Origin: Cyathus striatus
Taxonomy: Eukaryota > Basidiomycota > Agaricomycetes > Agaricales > Nidulariaceae
Length of the DNA stretch: 64,000 nucleotides
Reading direction: 5' to 3'
Assembly (NCBI GenBank): GCA_025738555.1
Contig: JAOVFP010000002.1
Coordinates: 682,001-746,000 of the forward strand
Made by a program: the position numbers and the translations under genes. Of this stretch, positions 11,867-24,519 are shown piece after piece; position 1 is the first letter of the stretch, and each line of letters begins with the position of its first letter. The notes beneath the pieces were generated by a model that saw nothing but the letters and a program-made list of their open reading frames with translations, did not search any database and was not told the origin of the DNA.

Positions 11867-13895
11867 ATGACCTTACTTTGTTTCGTTATTGTCCTTCAAC
11901 TATGGCTTGCTACAGGCGTCAGAATTTTTGGGAGAAGCGGTGCTTCTGGATTTGTAACCATTCAGCACAGCCAATTCCAGTTGGACAGTAGGCAAGCCTT
12001 GGCTTTAACTTTTACTATCGCTTATTGATAGGCTGGATAGTCTTTTCCGTTTCTACGGAACAAATGCATATTGGTTACAAATGGCTAAGGACGACGACAT
12101 CGACACTACCTTTCATGACATAGCTACAGCAGGCTTTCAGGTTGTTCGGACTTGGGCTTTTAACGATGTCCCCAGCAAGCCTTCATCAGGCACCTACTTC
12201 CAGGTATTTACCGGTACATATATTTGCTCATTCTCGTCATTTATTTACACACCCATGAGATTCTTGATGTAAATAACGTAACGATAAACGATGGTCCTGA
12301 TGGTCTTCAACGTCTGGACAAGGTCGTCGCTGCTGCAGACAAGTATGGACTTAAGCTTCTGTTTACGCTGACGAACAATTGGAACCCTGTGAGGTCAATA
12401 CCTAGCAGTTCTTGGAACCGAAGGCAAAACGGCGCAGGATTCCCCGTGGATATCTCTCTAATGACTATGGTACGTGGCATCTCTGATTAATTACCCGAAA
12501 AATAGGTCAAATATTAAATAGGAGGTATCGATTTATACGTTCGCACATTTCTCCCTGATGGTACACATGACAAGTTCTACACCGATCGCAAAATTATTGA
12601 TGTGTTCAAGAACTACCTCGCTCACGTTGTACCTCGATATGCAAACAATTCGGTGGTTCTAGCATGGGAACTCGGAAACGATCTGCAATGTTCATCGACT
12701 CTTCCCGCTTCTTCCGCGTGCAACACACATACTATTACAAATTGGACTGCAGAGATATGTAAGTTACCTATTTGTTAAACGACTCATCTTACTCACATCG
12801 CTACATCCACAGCAAGCTACATCAAGACCCTTGATTCTCAGCATCTTGTTACTGCAGGGTATACTTCTTGTCGTTTAGTTATGTCCAGATTGGTTTATTC
12901 AATGTTACTAGCGATGGTGGATTTTATTGCCTGGGCTGCAAAAAGTTGTTTGCGACACAAAGCACTCAACTGACGACATCTCTTCCCGGACCTTCATTCG
13001 ATGGAACGTATGGCGTGGATACAGAAGACATTATGGCAATTCCGTCTATCGACTTTGGATCTCTGTATGTTTTTTATGACTTTTAAGATATGTATCACGA
13101 AAAGCACTACTCATCGTGCGATTCGATCACAAGGCAATTATTCCCGGACCAAACAGAATATCTTCCGGCTGTAAGCAACTCATCCGCTACCAATTCCATC
13201 GCAGGTGGAAGCACATGGGTGGCACTACACTCCAATTCTGCAGCCTTGTAAGTACTTAGAGTCTTAAATCTAAAATTCAGTAAAGTTCACATAGCAATTC
13301 TCGTGACTAGACTTGGCAAACCCGAGGTGCTTACTGCGGCAGCAATTATAACCCAAGATCATTATTCCTCCTTCGTCCCATTTAATTCATCTGCTCCTTT
13401 GCCCGAGGGATCTTGCGGTATGAAGTCATTAATTTTGATTATGGTTGTGATACCGACTCGTGTTCGGCAGGCGGAGCTCAAGCATTTCAGCAAGACTACG
13501 CGTTCACTTCCTGGGCAGGAAGTAAGTCCATCATCATTTGTTACCATTGATTTTTTTTGACTGTGTATTCAGTCGCTTTAAGTGGAAACATCCAGGGAAT
13601 GCTGGAGTATCTTGTAGGAAATATTACCTACATCAACGATAAATGAATTTTAATTAGATCGCAGTGGCTCCAAAATGGCTTGACAAGTCATGGGACGACT
13701 TTCTCCAGGCGGGGTATAAAGAGGGATCTATCCACATCACCACAGGATGGAAGTGGGCAGTAAGTTTTACATATTGTTATTCTCTATTTCACTCAGTAAT
13801 AAAATTTCATTGATAGCTATGTCGGCGTAGCTAACAATCAAAACGCGGATCAATTTAGGGCGAGTTTGCCTTCCAGTGTCTCACAGGCGTTCTGA
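11867..13895 (+). pseudogene. Secreted GH5 family (mannanase-like) gene, 12 exons, one frame break
   Basis: Exons: 11867-11991, 12041-12203, 12260-12469, 12522-12758, 12813-12858, 12912-13064, 13134-13247, 13311-13417, 13471-13521, 13573-13613, 13665-13759, 13817-13895. The N-terminus is a signal peptide (LLCFVIVLQLWLA). Family landmarks in order are [54 protein letters not shown] and YAFTSW, as in fungal GH5 endo-beta-1,4-mannanases acting on extracellular mannan. Intron 1 appears to use a GC donor (GC-AG, 49 nt); the rest are GT-AG. Exon 3 needs one more base: the frame reading NNWNPV is one base out from the frame reading [11 protein letters not shown], so there is either a single-base deletion near 12440 or an extra 44-nt intron. 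The usual acid/base Glu after Asn is Asp here (GND), a subgroup trait or a loss. Everything else splices in frame to a final TGA, so inactivation, if real, is recent. Confidence 0.7.
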
Positions 13896-14143
13896 AGTCC
13901 GAGCCGTTGAAGATATATTAATTGATTGATTGTTCCTTGTTCTATCGTTTCTGTAGTTATTTTACGAAATTTGGATATGAAGGACTAAGACATTTTGTGC
14001 ATTACTTTGAATCAATTCTTAATTGCTTATTAGGATCGTTGTCACGGTCCAACTTGTGGATTCTAATTGTGATATAAAATTGTGATTTTTTTCCTTTGGA
14101 TTATACATTACCGAAGAAGACGCTAACCGAAGGATCACTAACA

Positions 14144-14668
14144 TCATGAATGAATTTGGGATATATACTTCGAATCCATAAATTCCTTCATATATACCAT
14201 CTTCCCATCTCGGAATCGGAAAATTCCCATATATTCATTCTTGTAGGGCGAACCATCAATGAGTTCTCCTGAAGCATGGTACTACACATCCACCAGACAC
14301 TCGTCAGGAATCAGGGGTAAACAAACGGAAAAAAAGTACCTACATGTCCAACTACAGTATCTTCAGTTTCAACCCATTCCGTAGGTTTGATCTAACATTT
14401 AATAAGGAATATTCATTAACTAAGGGCAGCAAACGCGTACACGAATAAAAGCAACCCCTTTATCAGGTAGCCCACATAGAAAAGCGATTGACTGCTCTTT
14501 ATTCCGAACTGGGATCCCAAAACCACCGAGTGAAGACGGGAGGAATGTCAAAGTGAAATCATCCGCCATTAAGTCTGATAACGCCGCATGGTTGTGCTCA
14601 TCAACGTATCTCCAGAATGCAAGGACGCGGTCGCGGTTAGTTTGGATGGCTGTAGAGCTTGTGGACAT
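14144..14668 (-). pseudogene. SnoaL-like (NTF2 fold) protein, damaged
   Basis: The first exon from the ATG at 14668 reads AIQTNRDRVLAFWRYVDEHN then an LMADDFTLTF segment, the helix and first strand typical of SnoaL-like polyketide-cyclase/NTF2 folds. The C-terminal half lies at about 14290-14144 and reads DGSPYKNEYMGIFRFRDGK then an YMKEFMDSKYI end, again a good match to that fold. Between them the frame is interrupted: an in-frame TAG precedes YHASGEL, and no clean intron joins both halves without it. Either an unrecognised splice removes the stop or the gene is a pseudogene. The role of such single-domain proteins is usually unknown. Confidence 0.5.
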
Positions 14669-17600
14669 ATTGAGAGAGGTTCAATTGGAGGAGGTAGAAG
14701 CGAACAGATGAGCGTTGTTGTGAAGTGTCGTTGCCAAGTCGTTGCTATCGGTTTGCTATCCCACAATCGCAACCTGTGGGTCAACCCCATGAAGCTAAAC
14801 TTCCCCTAAGTACAGTTGGGGCCACATGAACCCCACCAATCTTATATCTCGACAATGAGAATTTTTGGGTACAAACGGATTTCAGATTCAGAATCAGCAA
14901 CGTCAGAAACGTCCAAAAACGATGTTTTCAGGAAATTCCCACGAGAGAATAGGCGCGCCAAAATTTTTGACCAAAAAATCGACATGTTACAAGGTCCAAA
15001 TCTACCTGAGTTATGTATCTCGTATTATTCGTTTCCCGGACCTTCCGGCGGCAGGTTCGTCATTGGATAAGTGATGTTCTAAGTATTGACGGGGATCTAC
15101 AGACGCTAACGTAACCTTATATCTTGGACTTAAAGTAGGCATCTTCAAGGAATTGCGTTGAGATTTGTACCCCTACGTATAATTAGAAAATAAAAAGGCA
15201 CGAAGAATAAGGAAAGTTACTCGGAGTCTCGAACTGGCTGGGTTATGGAGCCACTTGACACCTCTAAGTAGCATATACAGTTACTTAGGGTTATACTAAT
15301 AGTATTGAGCATAATCGAAGTAAAGAACAGAATATGCGTACACATTTAGCTGCATGTTGTATAAATTACATATGCTTAGGCCACACTGTTACCTGTATAG
15401 GAAACCCCTTTCACTCCTATGTTATGCACCAACCGGTCACATCTTAAAGTTATCATGAACAGCGCATTTACCCCCACCGCTGGGATTTTAATCACACGAT
15501 CGGCTATGTTAGTAATGTTACAGAACTTAGAACTTGAAGATGTTCATCCCAAACGGAAATGATCAGCACAGGCATGCGTTGAATATGTAGCTGAAACATG
15601 TAGAAACACGTTGCATCTACTTTCGAGCGGCTTCGATCTCTCGGATGTCCTCAAAGAGTTCAATAGCGACGGAGGGTAGCGGATGCAGGTATGTCACTTA
15701 ATGACGGACTCCAGTTGAAAAGTGTCAACATAGTACGAGTACAATTGAAGGATTGACGTCGGACGCAGACCCCGGTTGTGTGCAGGGACAGGTTCTTCGG
15801 GGTACCCGGGGTTTGCTATGAGTGTATGCAGCCGCCAGCGGTTCCTGACTCAGAGAGGTACGATCAAGTCCCGGCGCTCAAACCCAAACATCCATGGATA
15901 CCGCTAGGTAACCAATCACAGAATACAGTCAGAATGAGAGTATGTAATTCCTTGAGGGGCCAGAGACGTTACTCAGTACGGAAGACTACCATTTAGCATG
16001 CTATCCCTTTCTTAAAGGTATCTTAGTGCTGAGGCATACCCAACACAGACGAGGGAATTGGGTCAAGGTGACTACGACTCCCAGAGGTAGAGCATACTAG
16101 TAGTCATACGTGCAAAGTAGCACCAGCTAGTATTAGATCTGTCGAAGAGCAGGTTAATGTGATGAGATGAAAGAGTGTCGATGAGAAGGGAACGTACAAT
16201 TTCATAATCCATTTGTGGAAGAGTCCGTTATGAGCAATACAGATGTACCGAAATCCTGAGGTTCGATGAATTTGCTCGCCGTAAGAGATGCTGGTTACGT
16301 CAGCCCTATACGATTATTGGCCTATCTGCAGTATATCAAGGTCAGGTAGAATCTGGGAAAGCTTCTCGATGCCAGCGGCCATTGATTCGCAGGACGCTCG
16401 TATGCCCCGGAGATGAGACAGCAAAGGACAAGTGAAGAGGCAGTACTTAGTACTACAGTCTGCATGGTCGATCATGGAGTCGAATCGAACGAGCGTCGAT
16501 GAGGGACCGAAATGCAAGGGAACTTCGCTGGCATCGGAGCACTTCGTCTATTCACAGCACTCGAGGCCACCACAGGCACGCTGTGCTATGGTACACTCAA
16601 AGACATTGCAAATGTATACCGTCAGGCACAAACGCTGATGAGGTGGAGTGTGATGGACAACGTGCAAACGCAGAGGTTCAAAAATCACCGGGCCTTGAGG
16701 GTCGGTGTAATGTGCATCAACCTACAACATTCAAGGCTTCCACAAGTTTGTTATGAACTTCTGAGTGCACATTTGAGCGCCTCGCAAAAGCATACAATCG
16801 ATAGTTGAAACTTCTCGAGCCCAGCTCCCGGGCGCTGGCAAATCAATAGATCTCAGAATACATCCATAATCGAAATAGGAGAACCGGCGAGAAGCTGCTG
16901 TGGGGACAGAGAGTTCCAACAGCTCCTCGTGTTACATCCGAAGCCTGGATCGAAGGTAGGTTGCCATATGGTGTATGAACCTACGAAGTGTTGCTCGGCA
17001 AATAGCAGAACCTCGCAGAGCGTATGATCGTGGTAACCGCCTCTGCCCGCTGCTGCTACTTCTGCTCGTGGATCAGCAGATCAATGGGCACAATTGAAAG
17101 GAGGGAACCGTGCAGGATGGATCGAATGTTCGTGAGGCAAGCAGCCTCTGGCCCGGGTGCAAAAATCACAGACTGCGGCCTATCCTTGTAGAATTGGTAG
17201 GAGCACGAAGGATGGTATGCAACAAGTTCTCGACAGGAAACATGGGTCAAGGAGGAATGTGGCCAAATGGAACGGAAAGATAGTACTTCCAGGGAGAAGC
17301 ACACCCAGGACTGGTGACGTGGCAGGACGAGGAGAATGGAGTAAGATATCGAGGGTGTTCATTCAGATGGTGGGAGCATATAACACCAGGCTCGCTCATC
17401 GTTGTAGTGTGAAACAGGGAACAAATCGAATAAAGGGCCGTAGGCTGGGATTGGGTAGCGATGTAAACGTGAGGAATGACGCTGTTCTATAGTCAGGTAC
17501 AGGTGTATACAACAGTCACTAGCAGATTCTGAGGAGTATGAACGTAATGAAATGCCAGGTACGGAAAGGGAACGTACTGTCTCGCACTTCCAACAACACT

Positions 17601-18786
17601 TCCACCCTCTGGCCCGATTCCAAACCACATTTTAACACTCCAAGTATCTGATCGTTCGTGGAACCCGCCAACACGCTGGTGGAGATGTTGTCAGCAACGA
17701 ATTATCATGATAATCCATGAACTTACAGGGTACTAAGCCAATGACGAAAGAGAGGTGTTCATTCATCAAGGTCAACGATCAGATCCAGAGACCATGCACG
17801 CTCAATCTCACTGATATCCTCTCAAAAACGGTGGATAAGGACGACAACCGCCAGGACGCGAGGAGAAGTACACACGGCAGGATGGACCATGAACTTCTAC
17901 GAGGGAGGGGCTGGATGATCGTCAACGACGAGCATGGAATGATAGTGCGTTCACTAGAGTATTTTCGCATGTTAACATTGCTTCAAGGGATACGTGAGAT
18001 GAGAATATATTTGCCCTTGCTTTCAATAGCCTTGGATGTGATTCCCGCGAGTGCCAGTTGACCATTATGTTCAAGCGGCGGGTGTCCGTCGATGGTAAAC
18101 GCCATGATGGCATACAAGGCTTTGCTGCGAAGCGGTGTCTACAGTCTACAAGGGTCTGAAAAGTGTAAAGAGAGCTGTAGTATCGCAAACGAAAGTTACA
18201 ACTAAAGCCTGAGAGGCCCAGTCTTTTTCTAAACAGGTCATTGTGGATGGTTGAACTTGGAAGACGACAAGCGTGAAAATGAAATTCGCGTCACGTGGAG
18301 CATGGAAATTGTCCCGGACCGTTCGGAGTCTCGAACCTTCAAGCGATTCTGAATCTCAAACAAGTTACAACTCTTGAAGAACTTCTCGAAATTCGAATCA
18401 GTCTCAGTGAATTCTAATAAATATATATCTCAATGTACAACGTAGAGCTACGTTAAAAACCAGGCGTCAATTATATGTACAGCAGCCAAATTTTTCAATC
18501 GATCAACAGGAATCCGTATGCAGGAGTACAAGCGCTCTTCTAATCAAAGCTGAAAACGTCAGTGCCGAGGTCCGAGACTACGCGTCGCCGTCCCATCGCA
18601 GAAAATCATGTTAGAAGTGCACTGATATGTACGACAGGTTAACAATTATAGCTGTTATCGCCATCGCATCACCATCTCTTCCATTTATAGCCATGATTAT
18701 AGGACGGTCGCATATGATGTCGCCTTTTCATAATCCCCGTTAAGGTCAGTGCTCTCATGAGCGGGTGTTAAAATTAGGAATGGAAC
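14669..18786. other. Long stretch without a recognisable gene
   Basis: About 4 kb of mid-GC sequence with many CpG dinucleotides. Short open frames occur on both strands, the longest about 110 codons, but none shows a domain, periodicity or plausible exon chain. I see no transposon ends, tandem repeats or tRNA. It may be a highly decayed element. Confidence 0.4.
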
Positions 18787-18793
18787 TATAAAG
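18787..18793 (+). promoter_or_regulatory. TATA-like box of NLR1
   Basis: TATAAAG sits about 100 bp upstream of the NLR1 start codon. Similar boxes precede NLR2 (TATATAG near 26917) and NLR3 (TATAAAA near 51966) at about 85-105 bp, which supports the shared gene starts. Confidence 0.45.
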
Positions 18794-18888
18794 CACAGTT
18801 ATGTCGTCGCCAATCGCCAATCGAACCCCCCCGTCGATTATCCACAACTACAAGCAGCGTTTCTACCTTCGCAAGCGACAATTCAAAG

Positions 18889-21839
18889 ATGGCTGCTGGA
18901 ATGTTTCAAAATGCACGAAATTTCGTTATAGAGAAAGCCACGATGATTGAAAATATGAGAGTTGACACCCAGGTGAATTTGTTCCGAGGACGATATATGT
19001 AAGCTTGGGATACTAATTTTCTCTATCAATTGTAAATGTGTAGATCAATAATAATATCATCAATCAAGCGCCAACTGAACCTCTCTCTCCAATTAAAAAT
19101 ACACCTCCCAGTACAACACGAAACTTCACTGGACAGAAAGAATATCTTAAGAATTTGCATAATCATTTCGACAAAAAGAATGATACCGATCGAAAAATGT
19201 ATCTTTTGTATGGAATGGGGGGTATTGGAAAAACACAAATATGTTTGAAGTTTATCGATGAAGTTTCGGACTGGTGGGAACGTTACTTTAGAACGAATAT
19301 CCAAAGTCTAACCAGCATTTGCAGGTACTCTCAAATATTTTGGATAGATGCAACCTCTGAAGATACCATTGAACAAAGTCTAAAGGATATTTACAAAATT
19401 CATGCAAGTGCTATAGCCTCTGTGACATCATATTCGGTTTCCACAGTGCTTCAGTGGATCTCTATGCTTAAATCCGAATGGCTTATCATTTTTGACAATG
19501 CTGATGGCTCACCGGAAGTAGTCGAAAAGTTTCTTCCATCTGGAAATAAGGGGAATATTGTGATAACTAGCAGAAATCCGGAACTTAAGAGAATTGTTTC
19601 ACCGAGGAATGCATATGAAGTATCAGAAATGAGTTTAGAAGCTGCTATTGAACTACTGCTGAAGGCCTGTGGTTTAAATGAAATTTCCAGGAAATATTAT
19701 GACGTTGCTGTGAACATAGTGACTAAGTTGTGCCTTCATCCTTTAGCCATTGATCAAGCTGGAGCATATATTGGCACTGGAAAATGCAGCATTGATAACT
19801 ATTTATCAGTCTATGACAAATATAGATTTGAACTTATGAACAGTGATAAATTCAGAGGAGCATCAAAATATGAAAGAACTGTGTATGGAACATGGGAGAT
19901 ATCTTTTCAAAATATACTGCAAATGGCCAATGATAAACAACATCAAGACACTGCAATGGCAGCCCAATATGCTATTAAGTTGATTAATATCTGTGCTTTT
20001 CTGCATCATGAGAATATTTCGGATGAAATATTTGTGAGAGCTGCAAAGTATTATCCAGTTCATATGGACAGCTACAAAGATAATGACATGCCAACTTTTA
20101 TTCCAACTATGAATGCAGCTCTATTCAACATTACTGATAACATTGGCTTTAATGATTTGCAATACAAAGAGAGCATTGGAATTCTTTTATCATTCTCATT
20201 GATAAAAAGGACAGTTGACAGCATGATGTTTAATATTCACCCCTTAGTGCAGACATGGTGCCAAGACCGATTGCCATGGAATGAAAAGCAGTCACATATT
20301 TTAAATTCCAGAGCAGTGTTAATAAGCTCTGTGTCAAATGAAGATACCTCAGTTGAATATATGTATCAAAATTCTATTCTACTTCATGTTGTTCTAAACT
20401 TATCCTATGAGAATGTGGATGACATGATATACTGTCATGATATCTTTGAATTATTGGCTGATATAATGAAAAAGAACGGGAAATACAATTTAGAGCATAA
20501 GCTAAGATTGAGAATCTTAGACATGTATAGGAAGATACATGGTGAAGATGATCCAGACACACTTGTTAGAATGGACAGCATGTCCACAATATTGTCAAAA
20601 CTAGGGAGATGGACAGAAGCTGAATCTCTAGGAATGCAGACTCTGAAATTGCGAACCAGAATTCTTGGAAAGGATCATCCACAAACAATAAATAGCATGA
20701 ATAATCTGGCACTCACATACATCCATTGTGGGGGATTAAAAGAATCAGAAACACTACAAATTCAAACTGTAGACATGTATACCAGAATTCTTGGAAAAGA
20801 TCATCCTGATACACTCACCAGCATGGCTAATTTTGCAATAACATTGGGTAATCTTGAGAAATGGGCAGATGCTGAAATGTTAGAGAAACAAGTTTTAAAG
20901 ATGAGAATAAAAATATTAGGACAGGAGCATCCACAAACCTTGAATTGCATGAGTAATTTGGCACTCACATATAGGAATCTTGGAAAGTTGTCAGAATGTA
21001 AAACATTGCAGATTCAGGTTATGGATGTGTGTGCTAAAATTCTGGGAAAAGAGCATCCAGATACACTTATTGCTATGGCTAACCTGGCATTAACCTTTAA
21101 AGATCTTGGGAAACTAACAGAAGCCGAAAAGTTAGATATCCAGGTCTTGGAAGCAAGAACCAGAATTCTGGGAAAGGATCATCCAGATATGCTGACAAGT
21201 ATGGCTAATTTAGCAGTAACATATAACTCTCTTGGAAAAAGAACAGAGGCTGAAATGTTGGAGATAGAGGTGTTGGAGATGAGAACCAGAATTCTTGGAA
21301 AGGAACACCCAGATACAATTATGAGCATGAACAACTTGGCAATAACATTTAAAGAGCATGATAAAATAATAGAATCTGAGGCATTGCAAATCCAGCTCAT
21401 GGAGGTGTATACCAAAACTCTGGGAGAGGATCACCCTAATACCATGAATATTATGGATTACTTGGCAACAACTTTTGGAGATCTTAAAAAATGGACAGAA
21501 GCAGAAGCATTGGAGAAACAGGTGGTTGAAATAAGAGTTAGAGCTCTGGGAGATGAGCACCTACAAACATTGTTGAGCATGAATTATCTGGGACTTACAT
21601 ATAGATATGTTGGAAAACTGAATGAGTCTGAAACACTTCTGATTCAGGTTGTGGAGAAGTACACTAGAATTCTAGGAAATGATCATCCTGATACAATTGA
21701 TGCTATAGCCAACTTGGCAATAACATATGCAATGCTTGGCAAAAAAACTGAAGCTAAAGTATTAAATAAACAGATTCAGAAGATAAAAATCAGAGACACA
21801 CTTACTGGTGTGGCTAGACTGCTTAGAATTCTCCAATGA
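18889..21839 (+). CDS. NLR1: intact NB-ARC-TPR receptor-like protein, about 942 aa
   Basis: Exons are 18889-18972, 19044-19273 and 19325-21839. The ATG is supported by matching 25-28-residue first exons in the two paralogues. The NB-ARC part has a P-loop GMGGIGKTQ (about residues 84-92), Walker B LIIFDNAD (about 158-165), an ITSRNPE segment, a GLPL-like HPLAIDQAGAYI (about 243-254) and an MHD-like IHPLVQTW (about 409-416). From about residue 500 to the end run ten 42-residue TPRs of kinesin-light-chain type (LGKDHPDT, SMANLA, LGKxTEAE). Fungal proteins of this design are regarded as NLR-type sensors: TPRs would bind a ligand and the ATPase would oligomerise. No known effector domain precedes NB-ARC, only the short first exon. 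The second intron (51 nt, GTGGGA to TTGCAG) is a multiple of three without stops, so retention would add 17 residues; paralogues confirm it as an intron. Confidence 0.9.
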
Positions 21840-22540
21840 TCAAATGAAGAGCATAATTGATAAGATAAATAGCTTATATATCCTGTAGTATACTCATTAC
21901 AATTTTTCTGTAAAGTTGAAGGTAGAAATATGTAGGCATACCTTTATAAAATGACATTTCACATAAATTGGTTTCCAAGGGGGTATATGGATTAAGAAAC
22001 TCTGAAATGTATATATCCTTGCAGAAAGGGTATACAGGAGGTCAAAGGGTAATTTGGCACAGAGAACTGCAATTAGAGTTTATTAGTGATGTACCCAAAG
22101 GAATAAGTTTGAATGGAAGGGTACAAGGTCAAGAGTAGGGAGATATCTTTCAATCAAATACATGTGAATCCCATTCCCATTAAGCTCGAGTACTCAGGAA
22201 CAAAAAGTGAAATAACACGATTTAGAGATACCATTCAGTATATCAAATTCCTCCTGCATAATGTCGGAATCATATTAGTACATAAAAAAGCAGTTATATT
22301 TTATAGAAGTGGTGAGCCACACCAACCAATAATTAATTCGGAGGCTCATCACGGTAAGAGAACAAGAAAGTCAAACTAAGTGACCGGAATCAAAGGGATA
22401 TGACATGCGCATAGCGTGACAGTTATACAAAGATCACAGCACACGTAAATATTCACCAGTAATAGATATGAAAGAGAGTGAAAATATGTATTACCAAGGT
22501 CTGAATCAGGCAAATGCAGTGAAAAATGTAACTTAGTGAC
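21840..22540. other. NLR1 downstream region, no gene seen
   Basis: AT-rich sequence after the NLR1 stop, presumably including its 3' untranslated region. No element ends recognised. Confidence 0.4.
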
Positions 22541-23049
22541 TGAACCTGATGGAAGAGGTAAAGGAGGTATTTCGGCGATGACATTCGTTACAACGTGCCC
22601 AACCAGGCTATGTATTTACTGTGTATCCTAGCTAGTATGACCCTCGATGCACAGGGGACGTTCCCTGACTCCTGAGCCGTCAGTAGAACAAGTACAACGA
22701 CCTTCAGGGGAATAACATTTCGATGCGCGAGACAGTAAAATGGGATGTCACCTATGCAGGACGGCTCGAGATGGTAAGGTTACTATGCGAAGACATTACC
22801 GGCGTAGGGGTCAATATCGAGTTGGAACAGGCAAGATGTAATGTGACCGACCCCTGAAAATAAGTACGACAGGCTCCTCTGGCTGTTGTAGCCTTTGGCC
22901 TTTGGAAGAGAACTACAACCCTCACCCTGGCAGCCTGCTAAATTCGAGATGACTACAGTCAACCTTCAAAATGGCACGTCAGAGATCCTCGAACAGAGGG
23001 TGATAGTACATGCCCCATGCCCATAGGCAATCACTCGTAAAAGGGATCA

Positions 23050-23800
23050 ATGTGTGAGGTGGAGTATGCTCGTGGTGCTAGTAGGTTGGAGGAATACTAC
23101 CCATCCCCGATGCAAGTTGAGGAGGGGTTTCGTAGGTCGACCAATAGTGACCCAGAACTCTAAGGCAGGATTGAGGCTCAGCATGTACACATAGGTCGTA
23201 AGTTGGACATAGACGACCTGACCATAGTCATAGGAGAGCCGCAAATATGATCAACATTAAGATCGAGAAAACACCTCGGAGATGGGTTATTAGGACAGCA
23301 TCAGCGTGCAGAGTTGACACAACGAAAGCGAGCGTATAATAATGGTTCCGAGCTTCAGCTCTATATCGTATCTCGGATAGGTGTTGTTGAGCTCGTTCGA
23401 GGTTGATGATGTGGCAACTGGGGCTGACGCTTCACGAACTACTACTTCACGTTCTTTCTCTTTGTGGCATGATGGATGCGCAGCCAGTAGTAAGCACACT
23501 AGGGCGACCAAGGCAGAGTGAAGACGTAGAGGAGCCCCCGATGCCAGCTGGATAAGGTAGAGAAACATGGATAGGGAATTCAGGGGAGCACCTGCGTCTA
23601 GCTATCGACAACATGAGCATCATGAATACGTAGAGGGGGGGTGGACGTACGGTTACAACTTCAGCTTCAACACCACTTGCTCACGAATCACGTCCTCAAC
23701 TCGATTCCATTATGCACCAATGCCCGAGGCCCGTAAAACGTATCCCGCTGCAACCCTCTTCTGTTAGGGATACCGCACATTCAAGTATCTCGACAGCGGC
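23050..23800. repeat. Dispersed repeat R1, copy 2
   Basis: Begins with the GATGCAAGTTGAGGAGGG / TTCGTAGGTCG part matching about 1918-1950, then continues through GCTCTATATCGTATCTCGG (near 23357), GATGATGTGGCAACTGG (near 23402) and ATCGACAACATGAGCA (near 23604). Confidence 0.6.
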
Positions 23801-23839
23801 GTAACTAGGCAATTGCAGGTAGACTGTAAGTGTCCTTTA

Positions 23840-24490
23840 CAGGTTCGAAGTTGGTGACGTGGCAACGGTCGAACGAGCAAGCTGACAGGAACTAGTGCTT
23901 CGTGTTCTCATCCTCTTCGTGGCATGGCGGATGCACAGCAGCAGTAAGTACAATGGGGCGATCAAGGGAGAGGAGGAAGACGCAAGGAGGCCCCCGATGC
24001 TAGCCAGATGAGGTGGAGAAACACGAATGAGGAGTCCAGGGGGCACCTGTATCCAGCTGTCGATAACATGGGCATGATGAATGCATAGAGGGGAAGTGGA
24101 CATACGCTTATAACTGAGTAACATCCTCAACTCGACACCATCATGCGCCAACGCCCGAGGCCCGCTGTCACATACTAGAGGTAAGGCGTACGTTCCTCCG
24201 CGGTTCTCAGTGAGGCCTGTACGACGTATGCCTGTTGCAACCATTTACGCGCTAAGTGTTCCTTTCAGACCACCTGTGCTATGTGCAATGGTGATGAAGA
24301 GGATGGGGAATGCTTGACGTGAGAGGGGCAAACTGGAGTATGGAAGGAATCTACCGTGAGGTGAGGATGAGTCAACATAACAAAATGTAAAGAAGTAAGA
24401 GGGGCGAACGGTGTCGCGTATTTGACCCAACCCTGACCGACCTGATACCAGCAAATTCCTGCACTCGAGCTCTGACCACTGGGATCCTGT
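23840..24490. repeat. Dispersed repeat R1, copy 3
   Basis: Starts near the GTTGGTGACGTGGCAAC stretch and continues through CCCCCGATGCTAGCCAGATG, GTCGATAACATGGGCATGA, the CTCGACACCATCATGCG block and the CTGACCGACCTGATACCAGC block near 24450. It is directly followed by copy 4, so copies 2-4 form a head-to-tail series. Confidence 0.6.
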
Positions 24491-24519
24491 CCTTTGCAAA
24501 GAGTGTCTCTGCGTACAGC

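Noticed and set aside
16499..16808. Overlapping open frames near 16.5-16.8 kb
   Set aside because: Several frames on both strands are open over the same stretch, and none has a recognisable motif or exon partners.
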